Source: FEN-1250 sp039918615
GTDB taxonomy: Bacteria > Gemmatimonadota > Gemmatimonadetes > Gemmatimonadales > Gemmatimonadaceae
Assembly: GCA_039918615.1 (NCBI GenBank)
Contig: JBDSHG010000014.1
Location: forward strand, 1 to 35,733
DNA: 35,733 nucleotides
Direction: 5' to 3'
Positions 16,205-23,719 of the stretch are shown in pieces (position 1 is the first letter of the stretch; every line of letters begins with the position of its first letter). The notes beneath the pieces are model-generated. The model had not been told where the DNA came from, did no database searches, and saw only the letters and a program-made list of their open reading frames with translations. Position numbers and translations under genes: made by a program.

Positions 16205-17845
16205 TCACGGCGGTCGAGGGCCAGCAGGCGGCGTCGCGCGCGCGCCGCCCGCGCGTCCGCCGCCAGTCGCCGCACCCTTCGCCGCACCCTTCGCAGCGCC
16301 GCCCTGCGATTGATTCACCCCCGGAAGTGCCATGCGGCTCTGAATCTTCTGCTGTCGCTCCAGCCGGTTCTGCTGCAGCATCGCCGCATTGATGAGCGCG
16401 ACGTTGTCGCCCTCATTGAGCCCCGAGAGCACCTGCGTCACGTCGTAGTTGCCGACGCCGAGCATCGCCATGCGCGGCTCGAAGGTCCCATTGGCCGCGA
16501 CGAAGACGAGCCCCGCATGCGGCTTCGTGTTCCCTGCAACCGGCGTCTCATCTGCGCTTCCCATGGAAAGCGCGGACCCGCCGGCGCTCGAGCGGCGCAG
16601 CTGCATGCATCCGCGCAGCACTCCCGCATCGAGGTGCAGACTGTCCGTCGTCGCCTTCGCGCTCGCGCGCAGCTGCGTGGCGTGCGCCGTGTCCGTGCGC
16701 ACCTGCTGCCGGTACTTCGAGAGCGCCACCTGCGCGGCGGGATGCGAGGCGAGCACCTTCTGCACCGAATCGCACTGCGACTGCGTCACCGCCACAGCGG
16801 CAGCGCCACCCGCGCCGCCTCGGCCGCCTCCACCACCACCGCCTCCGCGCTGGCTCGCAAGACTCGCGCGCACCGCCGCCGGATCCAGTCCGAGCGCCGT
16901 CGCCGCCGTCGCCGCGTCCTTCATGCTCCGCACCGCATCGTTCGGAATCGCGAGCACGTTGTCCGCATTCTCCACGAGGATCGACACATCCGTGTTCATC
17001 CCCGGCATCAGTGCGCCGTCGCGATTGTCCAGACGAATGAGCACCGGAAACATCGTCACGCTCTGCTGCACCGTCGCCTGCGGCGCGATCCGCTCGACCT
17101 TCCCCGTGAACGTCCGGTTCGGATATGCATCGACCTTCACCGATGCCGTCTGCCCCGCCTTCACGTTTCCGATGTCGCTCTCGCTGACCAGCGTCGAGTC
17201 GTACACCTGCCCGAGGTCGGCCATCGTGAGCAGCGTCGTGCCGCCGCCCACGGTGTTCGTCGCCGAGCTGATGACCTGTCCCTCGCTCACATTCTTCTCG
17301 ATCACCGTCCCCGCCATCGGCGCGCGGATCGTGACGTCCTCGAGCGCGATCTTCGACTGGTCGAGCGCCGCCCGTGCCGCCACGAGATTCGACACCGCGT
17401 TCGCCGACGCGAGCACCGCGGTCTCCACCTCGGGCGCGGTGATCACTCCCTCCTTCGCCAGCGACTGCGACCGGTCGAGCTGCGCCTTCGTCACCGTCAC
17501 GCTCGCCTGTGCCGCCTGCAGCGCCGCCACGGCCTGTTCGTAGCGGCTCCTCGCGTCGCGCGGATCGATCTCCACGAGGAGATCGTTCGGCTTCACCTGC
17601 GCGCCCGTGACCACGTGCAGATGCATCACCTGTCCGGACGCCTTCGACTTCACCTGCACGGCGTTGATCGGCTGGATCACCCCGGTCGCTTCGACGTCGA
17701 CGACGATGTCCTGCCGCGAGATCGCGGCGGTCTGGATCGCCGACGCGGGATCCGCCTTCTTCCCCTTGCACGCCGCCACGCCCATCGCGGCTGCGAGCAG
17801 AATCGCTGCTCGTCTCACGTGCGGTCTCCGAGTCGGCGCGCTCAT
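16205..17845 (-). CDS. MacA-like periplasmic efflux adaptor with an unusual insert
   Basis: 546 residues, well above the 370-400 usual for MacA. A lipoprotein signal ends at VAAC (C26). The core follows the membrane-fusion-protein order: beta-barrel strand and lipoyl half (VVDVEATGVIQPINAVQVKS, GQVMHLHVVTGAQVKPNDLL), a coiled-coil hairpin (about 100-170), second lipoyl half (VTIRAPMAGTVIEKNVSEGQ) and beta-barrel (YPNRTFTGKVERIAPQA). Between the barrel (NDAVRSMKDA) and the membrane-proximal end (GLVFVAANGTFEPRMAML) there is an extra section of about 140 residues with a glycine run (330-348) and two cysteines (C358, C413). ATG 17845 is preferred because TGAGG, formed with the TolC stop, lies 8 bases upstream; GTG 17851 is possible. 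Confidence 0.9.
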   Translation of the reverse strand: MSAPTRRPHVRRAAILLAAAMGVAACKGKKADPASAIQTAAISRQDIVVDVEATGVIQPINAVQVKSKASGQVMHLHVVTGAQVKPNDLLVEIDPRDARSRYEQAVAALQAAQASVTVTKAQLDRSQSLAKEGVITAPEVETAVLASANAVSNLVAARAALDQSKIALEDVTIRAPMAGTVIEKNVSEGQVISSATNTVGGGTTLLTMADLGQVYDSTLVSESDIGNVKAGQTASVKVDAYPNRTFTGKVERIAPQATVQQSVTMFPVLIRLDNRDGALMPGMNTDVSILVENADNVLAIPNDAVRSMKDAATAATALGLDPAAVRASLASQRGGGGGGGGRGGAGGAAAVAVTQSQCDSVQKVLASHPAAQVALSKYRQQVRTDTAHATQLRASAKATTDSLHLDAGVLRGCMQLRRSSAGGSALSMGSADETPVAGNTKPHAGLVFVAANGTFEPRMAMLGVGNYDVTQVLSGLNEGDNVALINAAMLQQNRLERQQKIQSRMALPGVNQSQGGAAKGAAKGAATGGGRAGGARATPPAGPRPP

Positions 17846-17855
17846 ATCCACAGCC

Positions 17856-19169
17856 TCACAGTGTTTGTCCGATCAGTGCCTCGAGCTGCGCCTTGGCCAC
17901 GCGATAGTCGTATCGCGCCTGGATCAGCGCGAGGCGTGCCTGCGTGAGCTGCGTCTGCGATGTCAGCACGTCGAGCAGAATCGAAGCGCCGAGCTGATAT
18001 CGCTGTTGCTGCACACGCAAATCCTCCTCCGCAGCCACCACCGATACCTGCTGGATCTCGATCTGCTGCTGGGCCGTGCGCAGCGTGCCGATATATGCCA
18101 CGAGATTCTGCTGCGCGAGCAGCGCCGCATCCTGCGCCTCGGCCGCCGCGTTCTGCCGCGCGACGTCCGCGTTGACGACGTCCTGCTCGCGCGTGAGGCC
18201 GTTGAACAGTGGATAGCTCACGGTGAAGCGAAGCGTGCCGCTGTAGTTGTAGCCGCCGTGCGCGAAGTTGAACGAGCTGTCGCTGTGGTAACGCGAGCGG
18301 TTGTATGCGACGGAGATGTTCGGGAAGTACGGTGCGTGCGCCGCGCGGTACTGGGCTTGCGCCGCGAGCTGCTGCGCCTGCGCCTGCTGCACCGCCGGAC
18401 TGACCTCCGCGAGCTGCACGAGCCTCGTGCTGTCGATCTCTACCGTCGGCCCGGTGATCGTGTCGGCCGCGTTCGCGGTGACCTTGTACGGCTCGCCGAC
18501 GAGGCGTGTGAGCGTGGCGTTGGCCGTCTGCAGATTGTTGCGCGCCTGGAGCAGCGCGAGCTCCGCATCGCCCACCTGGATGATCGCGCGCAGCGAGTCG
18601 GACTTCGTCGACGTCTGCGCGCGTACCTTCGCGCGCGACACCGCGAGCTGCTGCTGCGCCTGATCGAGCTGTGCGCGCGCCGCGCTCTCGGATTCCTTCG
18701 CTGCGAGCACGGCGTAGTACTGCTGGGATACGAGCAGTGCGATCTGGAACGTCTGCGTCACCTCGTTCGCCCGCGCCGCCGTCACCTCGGCCCTGCTCGC
18801 GCGGATCTGATAGAGGCGCGACAATCCATCGAAGAGCTGCAGCCCTGTGCTGAAGCCCTGCGAGTTCTGCCACTTGCCGGAGAAGACGTGACCGGAGCTG
18901 TCGATGACGACGCCGGCGGGGCTGTTCTGCGTGTTCGTTGCCTGGATGTCGAGCGTCGGCAGGAAGGCGGCGTACGCCGAGCGCACACCAGCGCGGCTCG
19001 AGCGCAGCTGCCCGCGCGCATTCACCGCGAGCGGAGAGTTCTTCTGCGCGAAGGTGACCGCCTCCTGCAACGACATCGTGCGGGAGGAATCCGCGCCGCT
19101 CTGGGCGCCCGAGCGCTGCGCGATTCCCACCAGCGCCACAACGAACATCAATTGTGAGGCGGGATTCAC
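17856..19169 (-). CDS. TolC-family outer-membrane efflux protein (module 2)
   Basis: 437 residues with a signal peptide ending near SGAQ (23) and the twofold repeat of TolC-type channels: long helices rich in Gln and Ala (SAARAQLDQAQQQLAVSRAK in the first half, QQIEIQQVSVVAAEEDLRVQ in the second) and strand segments such as FSTGLQLFDGLSR and RFTVSYPLFNGLTREQD. It forms the outer-membrane exit of a tripartite exporter with the adaptor downstream. Its start GTG at 19169 overlaps the TGA of the small LTxxQ gene (GTGA), so translation is coupled; an ATG at 19148 in frame would shorten the signal peptide. The adaptor gene follows within 10 bases. Confidence 0.92.
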   Translation of the reverse strand: MNPASQLMFVVALVGIAQRSGAQSGADSSRTMSLQEAVTFAQKNSPLAVNARGQLRSSRAGVRSAYAAFLPTLDIQATNTQNSPAGVVIDSSGHVFSGKWQNSQGFSTGLQLFDGLSRLYQIRASRAEVTAARANEVTQTFQIALLVSQQYYAVLAAKESESAARAQLDQAQQQLAVSRAKVRAQTSTKSDSLRAIIQVGDAELALLQARNNLQTANATLTRLVGEPYKVTANAADTITGPTVEIDSTRLVQLAEVSPAVQQAQAQQLAAQAQYRAAHAPYFPNISVAYNRSRYHSDSSFNFAHGGYNYSGTLRFTVSYPLFNGLTREQDVVNADVARQNAAAEAQDAALLAQQNLVAYIGTLRTAQQQIEIQQVSVVAAEEDLRVQQQRYQLGASILLDVLTSQTQLTQARLALIQARYDYRVAKAQLEALIGQTL

Positions 19170-19534
19170 TGCTGCTTCGCCTCTTCCTTTTTCGATTCGT
19201 CCACCCAGTCCTGGTAACGCCGCTGCTGGCTTGGGTCGAGCAGCCGCTTGATCTGCACGCGAGTCGCCTCGCGTACGGAATCGAGCTGCGGGCGGACGGG
19301 CGCGACGATCTTGCTTAGCTCACGATGGCGATTATCGAGCAGGCTATCGACCTGCGCTCGCTGTAGAGGGCTCAACTGCAGCTTCGACGCCATGTAGCCT
19401 CGCACAGCCTGGCGGTCGGTATTGGCGTCGCAGGCGGGACGCCTCAGCACGCGATCCAGCGAAAAGCCGAGCGCCCCACCGGCCACCAACGTGCCGAGCA
19501 GGAAGCCCAGAGCGAGCGACTTCGATTTCCTCAT
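19166..19534 (-). CDS. Small periplasmic LTxxQ/CnrX-like protein
   Basis: 122 residues: an N-terminal membrane anchor or signal segment (7-24), then an all-helical soluble part. Two motifs of the L-x-x-x-Q kind that mark the Spy/CpxP/ZraP and CnrX families are present, LSPLQ (54-58) and LDPSQ (99-103), about the right distance apart for the helical hairpin. In those families the proteins sense metals or misfolded proteins in the periplasm. Here there is only one Cys (C35) and one His (H70), so the known CnrX metal site is not recognisable. AGGAG lies 8 bases upstream of the ATG. The gene sits between the anti-sigma-like gene (13-base gap) and TolC (4-base overlap), the position of cnrX in cnr operons. 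Confidence 0.72.
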   Translation of the reverse strand: MRKSKSLALGFLLGTLVAGGALGFSLDRVLRRPACDANTDRQAVRGYMASKLQLSPLQRAQVDSLLDNRHRELSKIVAPVRPQLDSVREATRVQIKRLLDPSQQRRYQDWVDESKKEEAKQQ

Positions 19535-19547
19535 CGTGAGCTCCTGC

Positions 19548-19919
19548 TCATGGACCCATGACGTAGCGCAGGGTGACGTCGCGCGATGCCTCGCGCTCCG
19601 TTTCGCTGGCCACCTGCACCGGCACGACCGAGCTGGCGTCGATTTCCCGGTAGGCGGCGACCGAGCGCTCATGGTTCGAGTGCTGTGCAGCAATGGCGGC
19701 CACCAGCACCGCCGCGGCTCCCGCTATCGCGAGTCCGCGACGCCAGTGCGTCAGCTGGCGCCACCACTGATCGTCCTCCGACGAGAGCACGCGCGACAGG
19801 ATGCGCCGCTCGAGCGCCTCCCAGAACGCTTCCCCACCCGGCGCCGCGTGCATCACACGCAGCGCACGCGTCAACTCGTCGTCTCGCCCTTCCGGGCCGA
19901 TCCTCGGTTCCAGCTTCAT
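19548..19919 (-). CDS. Single-pass membrane protein, probable anti-sigma factor
   Basis: 123 residues. The N-terminal 58 residues are charged and helical (ELTRALRVMHAAPGGEAFWE), a single membrane helix follows (GLAIAGAAAVLVAAIAA, about 62-78), and some 45 residues lie outside. This is the layout of anti-sigma factors that hold an ECF sigma factor on the inner face of the membrane. I see no zinc-binding HxxxCxxC motif, so it is not a zinc-type anti-sigma domain, and sequence alone does not prove the role. The evidence is mainly position: its ATG overlaps the sigma-factor TGA by 4 bases (ATGA). An alternative reading is a generic membrane protein of the efflux operon. Confidence 0.7.
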   Translation of the reverse strand: MKLEPRIGPEGRDDELTRALRVMHAAPGGEAFWEALERRILSRVLSSEDDQWWRQLTHWRRGLAIAGAAAVLVAAIAAQHSNHERSVAAYREIDASSVVPVQVASETEREASRDVTLRYVMGP

Positions 19920-20542
19920 CGCTCACCCCAGAGATCGCGCAGCCGCTCGCGCAGTGATGCACGTGCATGATGAAGGTCCGATCGTGCCGTTCCTTCAGGA
20001 ATTCCCAGCATCGTTCCGATCTCGCCGTGTGTATACCCCTCGACGTCGTGCAGCACCAGCACCGAGCGCTGCCGCTCGGGAAGGACGTTGAGCGCGACGC
20101 CCAGCCGACCACGCAGCTCCGATCGCTCGGACGGATCGAACTGCGGTACGGACAGCGTCTCCGGAAGCGAATCGGCATCCCGCACCTTCCTGCGACGACC
20201 AATGTCCAGCGCGGCGTTCGCAACGATCCGGTTGAGCCAGGAGGCGAACGCCTGCTCTGGCCGGAAGCGCTCCAACGCCTTGTACGCGTGCAGAAAGCCG
20301 TCCTGCACCGCATCCTCCGCATCCTCGTGCGTGGCGCAGATCGCACGCGCCACCGCGTACGCGCGGCGCATGTGCGTGTGCACCAGCATCGCGAACGCCG
20401 GTTCGCTCCCCGCCTGCGCCTCACGCACCAACTCGCGCTCGGCGTCCGGCAGCGCCGGTTCAGCCGGCGGGACGGTCATCGGGCGATCGAGGATGTGCAG
20501 TGGAACAGCGGTCATGTCTGATGATCGTGGCGTCTCGATCAT
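19916..20542 (-). CDS. ECF-type RNA polymerase sigma factor (RpoE-like)
   Basis: 208 residues. Region 2 spans about 36-118 with the typical AFAMLVHTHMRRAYAVARAI helix, THEDAEDAVQDGFLHAYKAL and FASWLNRIVANAALDIGRRRK core-binding and -10 elements; region 4 spans about 150-203 with LPERQRSVLVLHDVEGYTH and the helix-turn-helix EIGTMLGIPEGTARSDLHHA. The product should redirect RNA polymerase to envelope-stress promoters, most simply its own operon. Starts at 20542, 20515 and 20479 are all possible; region 2 is intact in each. The next gene overlaps by 4 bases. The upstream HD-domain gene ends only 35 bases before the first ATG, so sigma-factor transcription may come partly from the TetR-controlled promoter. 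Confidence 0.93.
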   Translation of the reverse strand: MIETPRSSDMTAVPLHILDRPMTVPPAEPALPDAERELVREAQAGSEPAFAMLVHTHMRRAYAVARAICATHEDAEDAVQDGFLHAYKALERFRPEQAFASWLNRIVANAALDIGRRRKVRDADSLPETLSVPQFDPSERSELRGRLGVALNVLPERQRSVLVLHDVEGYTHGEIGTMLGIPEGTARSDLHHARASLRERLRDLWGER

Positions 20543-20562
20543 ACGCGCCGCTGCGAACTATC

Positions 20563-20585
20563 GTTGGCCAACCGGGCTCACCCGG
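20563..20585. promoter_or_regulatory. Palindrome and hairpin in the gap before the sigma-factor gene
   Basis: Two inverted repeats share the 35-base gap and the end of the HD gene: GTTGGCCAAC (20563-20572, perfect palindrome) and CCGGG-CTCA-CCCGG (20572-20585), the loop of which contains the HD stop codon. They could be an operator, a weak attenuator between the two halves of the locus, or chance in GC-rich DNA. Confidence 0.35.
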
Positions 20586-21186
20586 CGGCAGGCGCGCCCC
20601 TGAGGCCCAGGGAGTCCGCAACCGGTCGCATCGACTCGATCACGAACTGAATGTGCTCGTCGAGATCCACCCCCAGCTCCGCGGCCCCCTGCGTCACGTC
20701 CTCGCGACTGACCCCACGGGCAAATCCCTTGTCCTTCATCTTCTTCTTCACCGACTTCCCATCGAGATCGAGCACGCTCTTCGACGGGCGGACGAGCGCC
20801 GATGCCGTGATCAATCCCGTGAGCTCATCGACGGCGAAGAGCGCCTTCGCCATCCTCGTTTCGCGTGCCACACCGCAGTACGTCGCGTGGCCGAGAATGG
20901 CCTGCAGCACGTCCTCGGGATAGCCGCGCTCGCCGAGCATGCGCACGCCCTCCGCCGGATGCTCCGCGGTGGCCGAATGTGCGTTGTTCGGGAAGCGCTC
21001 GTAATCGAAGTCGTGGAGCAGCCCCGTGAGCCCCCACCGCTCGGGATCCTCGCCGAACTTCGCTGCGTACGCCCGCATCGCCGCCTCCACCGACAGCATG
21101 TGCGCACGCAGCGATTCGCTCGCGGTGTACTCGTGCACGAGCGCGAGCGCGTCGTCGCGCGACGGAAGTGTGGCTTCGGAACTCAC
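20578..21186 (-). CDS. HD-domain metal-dependent phosphohydrolase-like protein
   Basis: 202 residues. Residues of the HD superfamily are in order: H29 in LRAHMLSVE, the HD pair at 58-59 in LTGLLHDFDYERF, H76 in AEHPAEG, H100 in AILGHATYCG and D120 in FAVDELTGL. Family members hydrolyse phosphate esters of nucleotides or related compounds; the substrate here is unknown. The start GTG at 21186 is strongly supported because AGGAG (21196-21200) lies 9 bases upstream and overlaps the TAA of the adaptor gene; an ATG at 21330 would run into that gene. An HD protein between a drug-efflux adaptor and an ECF sigma factor is an odd neighbour and may be there only by co-regulation. Confidence 0.85.
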   Translation of the reverse strand: MSSEATLPSRDDALALVHEYTASESLRAHMLSVEAAMRAYAAKFGEDPERWGLTGLLHDFDYERFPNNAHSATAEHPAEGVRMLGERGYPEDVLQAILGHATYCGVARETRMAKALFAVDELTGLITASALVRPSKSVLDLDGKSVKKKMKDKGFARGVSREDVTQGAAELGVDLDEHIQFVIESMRPVADSLGLRGAPAAG

Positions 21187-21199
21187 AGAGCGGTGCTCC

Positions 21200-22339
21200 T
21201 TATTTCTTCGTTTGCACGTGGGCGACGACGGACATCCCCGGGCGCAGCGGTCGCGTCGTTCCGCACCCTTTCGTGATGGCGATGCGCACCGGAAGGCGCT
21301 GCACCACCTTCGTGAAGTTGCCGGTTGCATTGTCCGGCGGCAACAGCGCGAAGCGCGCGCCCGTCGCGCCGCTCAGGCTCTGCACCGTCCCCTCGGCCTC
21401 GCATCCGGGATACGCGTCGACTTCGATCGCCACCGGCTGACCGACGATCATCTTGTTGAGCTGCGTCTCCTTGAAGTTCGCCGTCACCCACGTTCCCGTA
21501 TCGGCGACGATCGACATCATCGTCTGTCCGGGCTGCACAAGCTGCCCGATCTCGACCTGCTTCTTCGAGATGGTTCCCGTCTCGGGCGCCTGCACATCCG
21601 TGTAGCTGAGCTGCAGCTTCGCATTGTCGAGCGCCGCCTGTTCTGCCTGCAGCCTGGCCTGTGCGAGCCGTACGCCGGCCTGCGCGTTCTGCACGGCGCC
21701 GCCCGCGGCGGCCGCCTGACGCTGCAGCGCCTCGACATCCGCTGCTGCCGCTGCGGACGCCGCCTGCGCCGCGTCGAGCTGCTGCGCCGAGACGATCTGC
21801 TTCGCTACGAGATCGCGCATGCGCGCGAGATCCGCGTTCGCCTTCCGCTGATTCGCGAGCGCGGCCTGGATCTGCGCGTCCGCCGCGAAGCGATTGCCGG
21901 TGGCGGTGGCGACCGCCGCCTGCGACTGCCCCGTGAACTGACGCCCGCCCGCGGTCGACTGCGCAGCCGCGAGATCCGCGTCTGCCTGCGCGACCTTCAC
22001 CTTGTACTCGGCGTCGTCGATGCGAACGAGCGTCTTTCCGCTCTGCACCGAGTCATTGTCCTGGACGCTCACCGCGGTGACGTAGCCGCCGACCTTCGCG
22101 AGCACGGGGACGATGTGTCCGTCGACCTGCGCGTTGTCGGTGCTCTCGTGGGCTTGCGAGTAGATGAAGGTCTTCACACCCCAGATGAGGGCAGCCACGA
22201 TGACGACGGCGACGATCGCCAGAACGATCATCTTCTTCCGCGTCGTCTTCGGCGGAGCCGCAGGCGCGGGCTGACGCGCCGCGGGCGGTGGCGTCGCCGG
22301 CTGTGGCTGCGTGGTCGCTTGTTCGGTGGTCGTCCCCAT
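21200..22339 (-). CDS. EmrA/HlyD-type efflux adaptor
   Basis: 379 residues. A proline-rich cytoplasmic tail (10-30) precedes one membrane helix (37-55), then the EmrA-type signature STDNAQVDGHIVPV (67-80), lipoyl half, a long alanine/glutamine coiled coil (about 110-230) and the return strand LSYTDVQAPETGTISKKQVE, with WVTANFKETQLNKM and a barrel ending in GMSVVAHVQTKK. EmrA-like adaptors link an inner-membrane MFS or ABC pump to TolC for export of hydrophobic drugs. No such pump is encoded next to it: TolC lies upstream and the HD-domain gene downstream. AGAGGAA about 8 bases before the ATG is a good ribosome site. Confidence 0.93.
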   Translation of the reverse strand: MGTTTEQATTQPQPATPPPAARQPAPAAPPKTTRKKMIVLAIVAVVIVAALIWGVKTFIYSQAHESTDNAQVDGHIVPVLAKVGGYVTAVSVQDNDSVQSGKTLVRIDDAEYKVKVAQADADLAAAQSTAGGRQFTGQSQAAVATATGNRFAADAQIQAALANQRKANADLARMRDLVAKQIVSAQQLDAAQAASAAAAADVEALQRQAAAAGGAVQNAQAGVRLAQARLQAEQAALDNAKLQLSYTDVQAPETGTISKKQVEIGQLVQPGQTMMSIVADTGTWVTANFKETQLNKMIVGQPVAIEVDAYPGCEAEGTVQSLSGATGARFALLPPDNATGNFTKVVQRLPVRIAITKGCGTTRPLRPGMSVVAHVQTKK

Positions 22340-22396
22340 GTTGCTATTCCTCTGCGTCGTTGATGCCGATGAGTCCGTGATTGCAAAAAATCAGAG

Positions 22397-23719
22397 TTAC
22401 GGAAGCGCCGTCACGGAGCCGACCGCGCGTGCGAGTGCGACTTTCGCGCCCTGATAGCTCGAGAGCGCATCGACGGCCTGCGTGCGTGCGGAGTTGAGCG
22501 AAAGCGAGGCGGTGAAGACATCCGCGTTGCCCGCGACGCCGGCGCGGAAGCGCTCCTGGGCCTGCGCGACTTCCTGCTGCGCGAGCCTGAGTGCTTCTCT
22601 TACGGCGTCGGCTTCTTCCTTCGCCGACCTGAGATCGAGCAGCGCACCGCGCACCTGGATCGCAGCCTGCTGGCGGAGATCGCGGCGGCGGATGTCGATT
22701 TCGTTGGAGATCGCCTTCGCCTCCTCGATTCGCCCTTCGCGACGCAATCCGTCGAAGATCGGAATAGACACCTGCACCCCCCAGTCGTACGTGCCGAGCA
22801 GGCGGTCCTTCCCGATGTAGCCGTAGTCGCCGAAGGCCGCGAGCGACGGCAGCCGCTCGGCCTTGATCGCCGTGACTTCCTGCTCCGCGGCGCGAATCTG
22901 CTCGTCGGCGGCGCGAAGATCGGGGCGCGTGCGCAGCGCGAGGTCGATCGCGTCCGCCTCGTTGATGGTCGTGTCGCGAAGCACGAGGCCGTTGAGGCTA
23001 TCGGCGAGGCTCACCGTCGCCGTGAGCGGCTGGCCGAGTGCGCGCAGCAGATCGAGGCGCGAGCGATCCTGCTCGTTGCGCGCGACGATCAGCTGCGCAC
23101 GAATCGTGGCGAACTGCGACTGCGCGCGAGTGACGTCGAGGGCGACGCCGACTCCAGCGCGCAGCTCCTCGTGCGCGATGACGAGCAGCGAATCCGCGAG
23201 CACCGAGTCGGCGACCCGCGCCCCGAGCTGCGCATCGGCGCGCTGTGCGCGCAGGTACGCGTTGGCTGCATTCTGCGCGGACAGCTCGGCTTCGTTTGCC
23301 GCGGTCGCGCCGTACGCGCGCGCGGTGGTGCGAGCGCCCTTGATCCGCTGCAAGGCGCCGAAGTCGAACAGCGTCTCCGTGATCTTCGCGCGCACATCGA
23401 AGATGTTGACGGGGCCAACGACCTCGCCGTTTGCGTCGAAGCCGGGGAAGGTGATGCCGAAGGTGGCCGAGTTGTACGAGCGCCCATTCTCCGCGGCATA
23501 TCCGGAGATCGACGGGAGAAGTTCGGAGCGCGACTGCGTGATGCGCGCGGCGGCCTGCGCGGTGCGCGCGCGGGCCTCCAGGGCCGACGCGTTCTGGCGC
23601 GCGCCGAGCCGCGCGGCGTCGCCGAGGGTGAGTGGGCGGGCAAGGGCGGAATCCTGGGCAGCCGCGGTGCTGGTGGCGAGCAGAATCAACGCGAGGAGGG
23701 TGCGAAAGCTGGTGGTCAT
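22397..23719 (-). CDS. TolC-family outer-membrane efflux protein (module 1)
   Basis: 440 residues with a signal peptide ending at TAAAQ (22). The duplicated TolC pattern is clear: ITQSRSELLPSISGYAAENG and, in the second half, EVTAIKAERLPSLAAFGDYG, each followed by a strand pair (ITETLFDFGALQRIKGA; VQVSIPIFDGLRREGRI) and long helices, ending with DVFTASLSLNSARTQAVDAL. It is about 30% glutamine/alanine-type coiled coil by eye and only distantly like the second TolC of this locus. The ATG at 23719 overlaps the TetR stop by 4 bases (ATGA), so the regulator and channel are translated together. The EmrA-like gene starts 57 bases downstream. Confidence 0.92.
   Translation of the reverse strand: MTTSFRTLLALILLATSTAAAQDSALARPLTLGDAARLGARQNASALEARARTAQAAARITQSRSELLPSISGYAAENGRSYNSATFGITFPGFDANGEVVGPVNIFDVRAKITETLFDFGALQRIKGARTTARAYGATAANEAELSAQNAANAYLRAQRADAQLGARVADSVLADSLLVIAHEELRAGVGVALDVTRAQSQFATIRAQLIVARNEQDRSRLDLLRALGQPLTATVSLADSLNGLVLRDTTINEADAIDLALRTRPDLRAADEQIRAAEQEVTAIKAERLPSLAAFGDYGYIGKDRLLGTYDWGVQVSIPIFDGLRREGRIEEAKAISNEIDIRRRDLRQQAAIQVRGALLDLRSAKEEADAVREALRLAQQEVAQAQERFRAGVAGNADVFTASLSLNSARTQAVDALSSYQGAKVALARAVGSVTALP

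Noticed and set aside
16804..16858. Phase-variable repeat in the MacA-like gene
   Set aside because: The glycine run is encoded by mixed GGN codons, not a homopolymer or identical units, so slippage is not specially likely.
15971..19157. Long plus-strand open frames over the second efflux module
   Set aside because: They mirror the adaptor and TolC genes and show His/Arg-rich sequence without domains.
20543..20577. Classical ECF-type autoregulated promoter before the sigma gene
   Set aside because: An AAC-containing -35-like stretch is present but no matching -10 at the right spacing was convincing.
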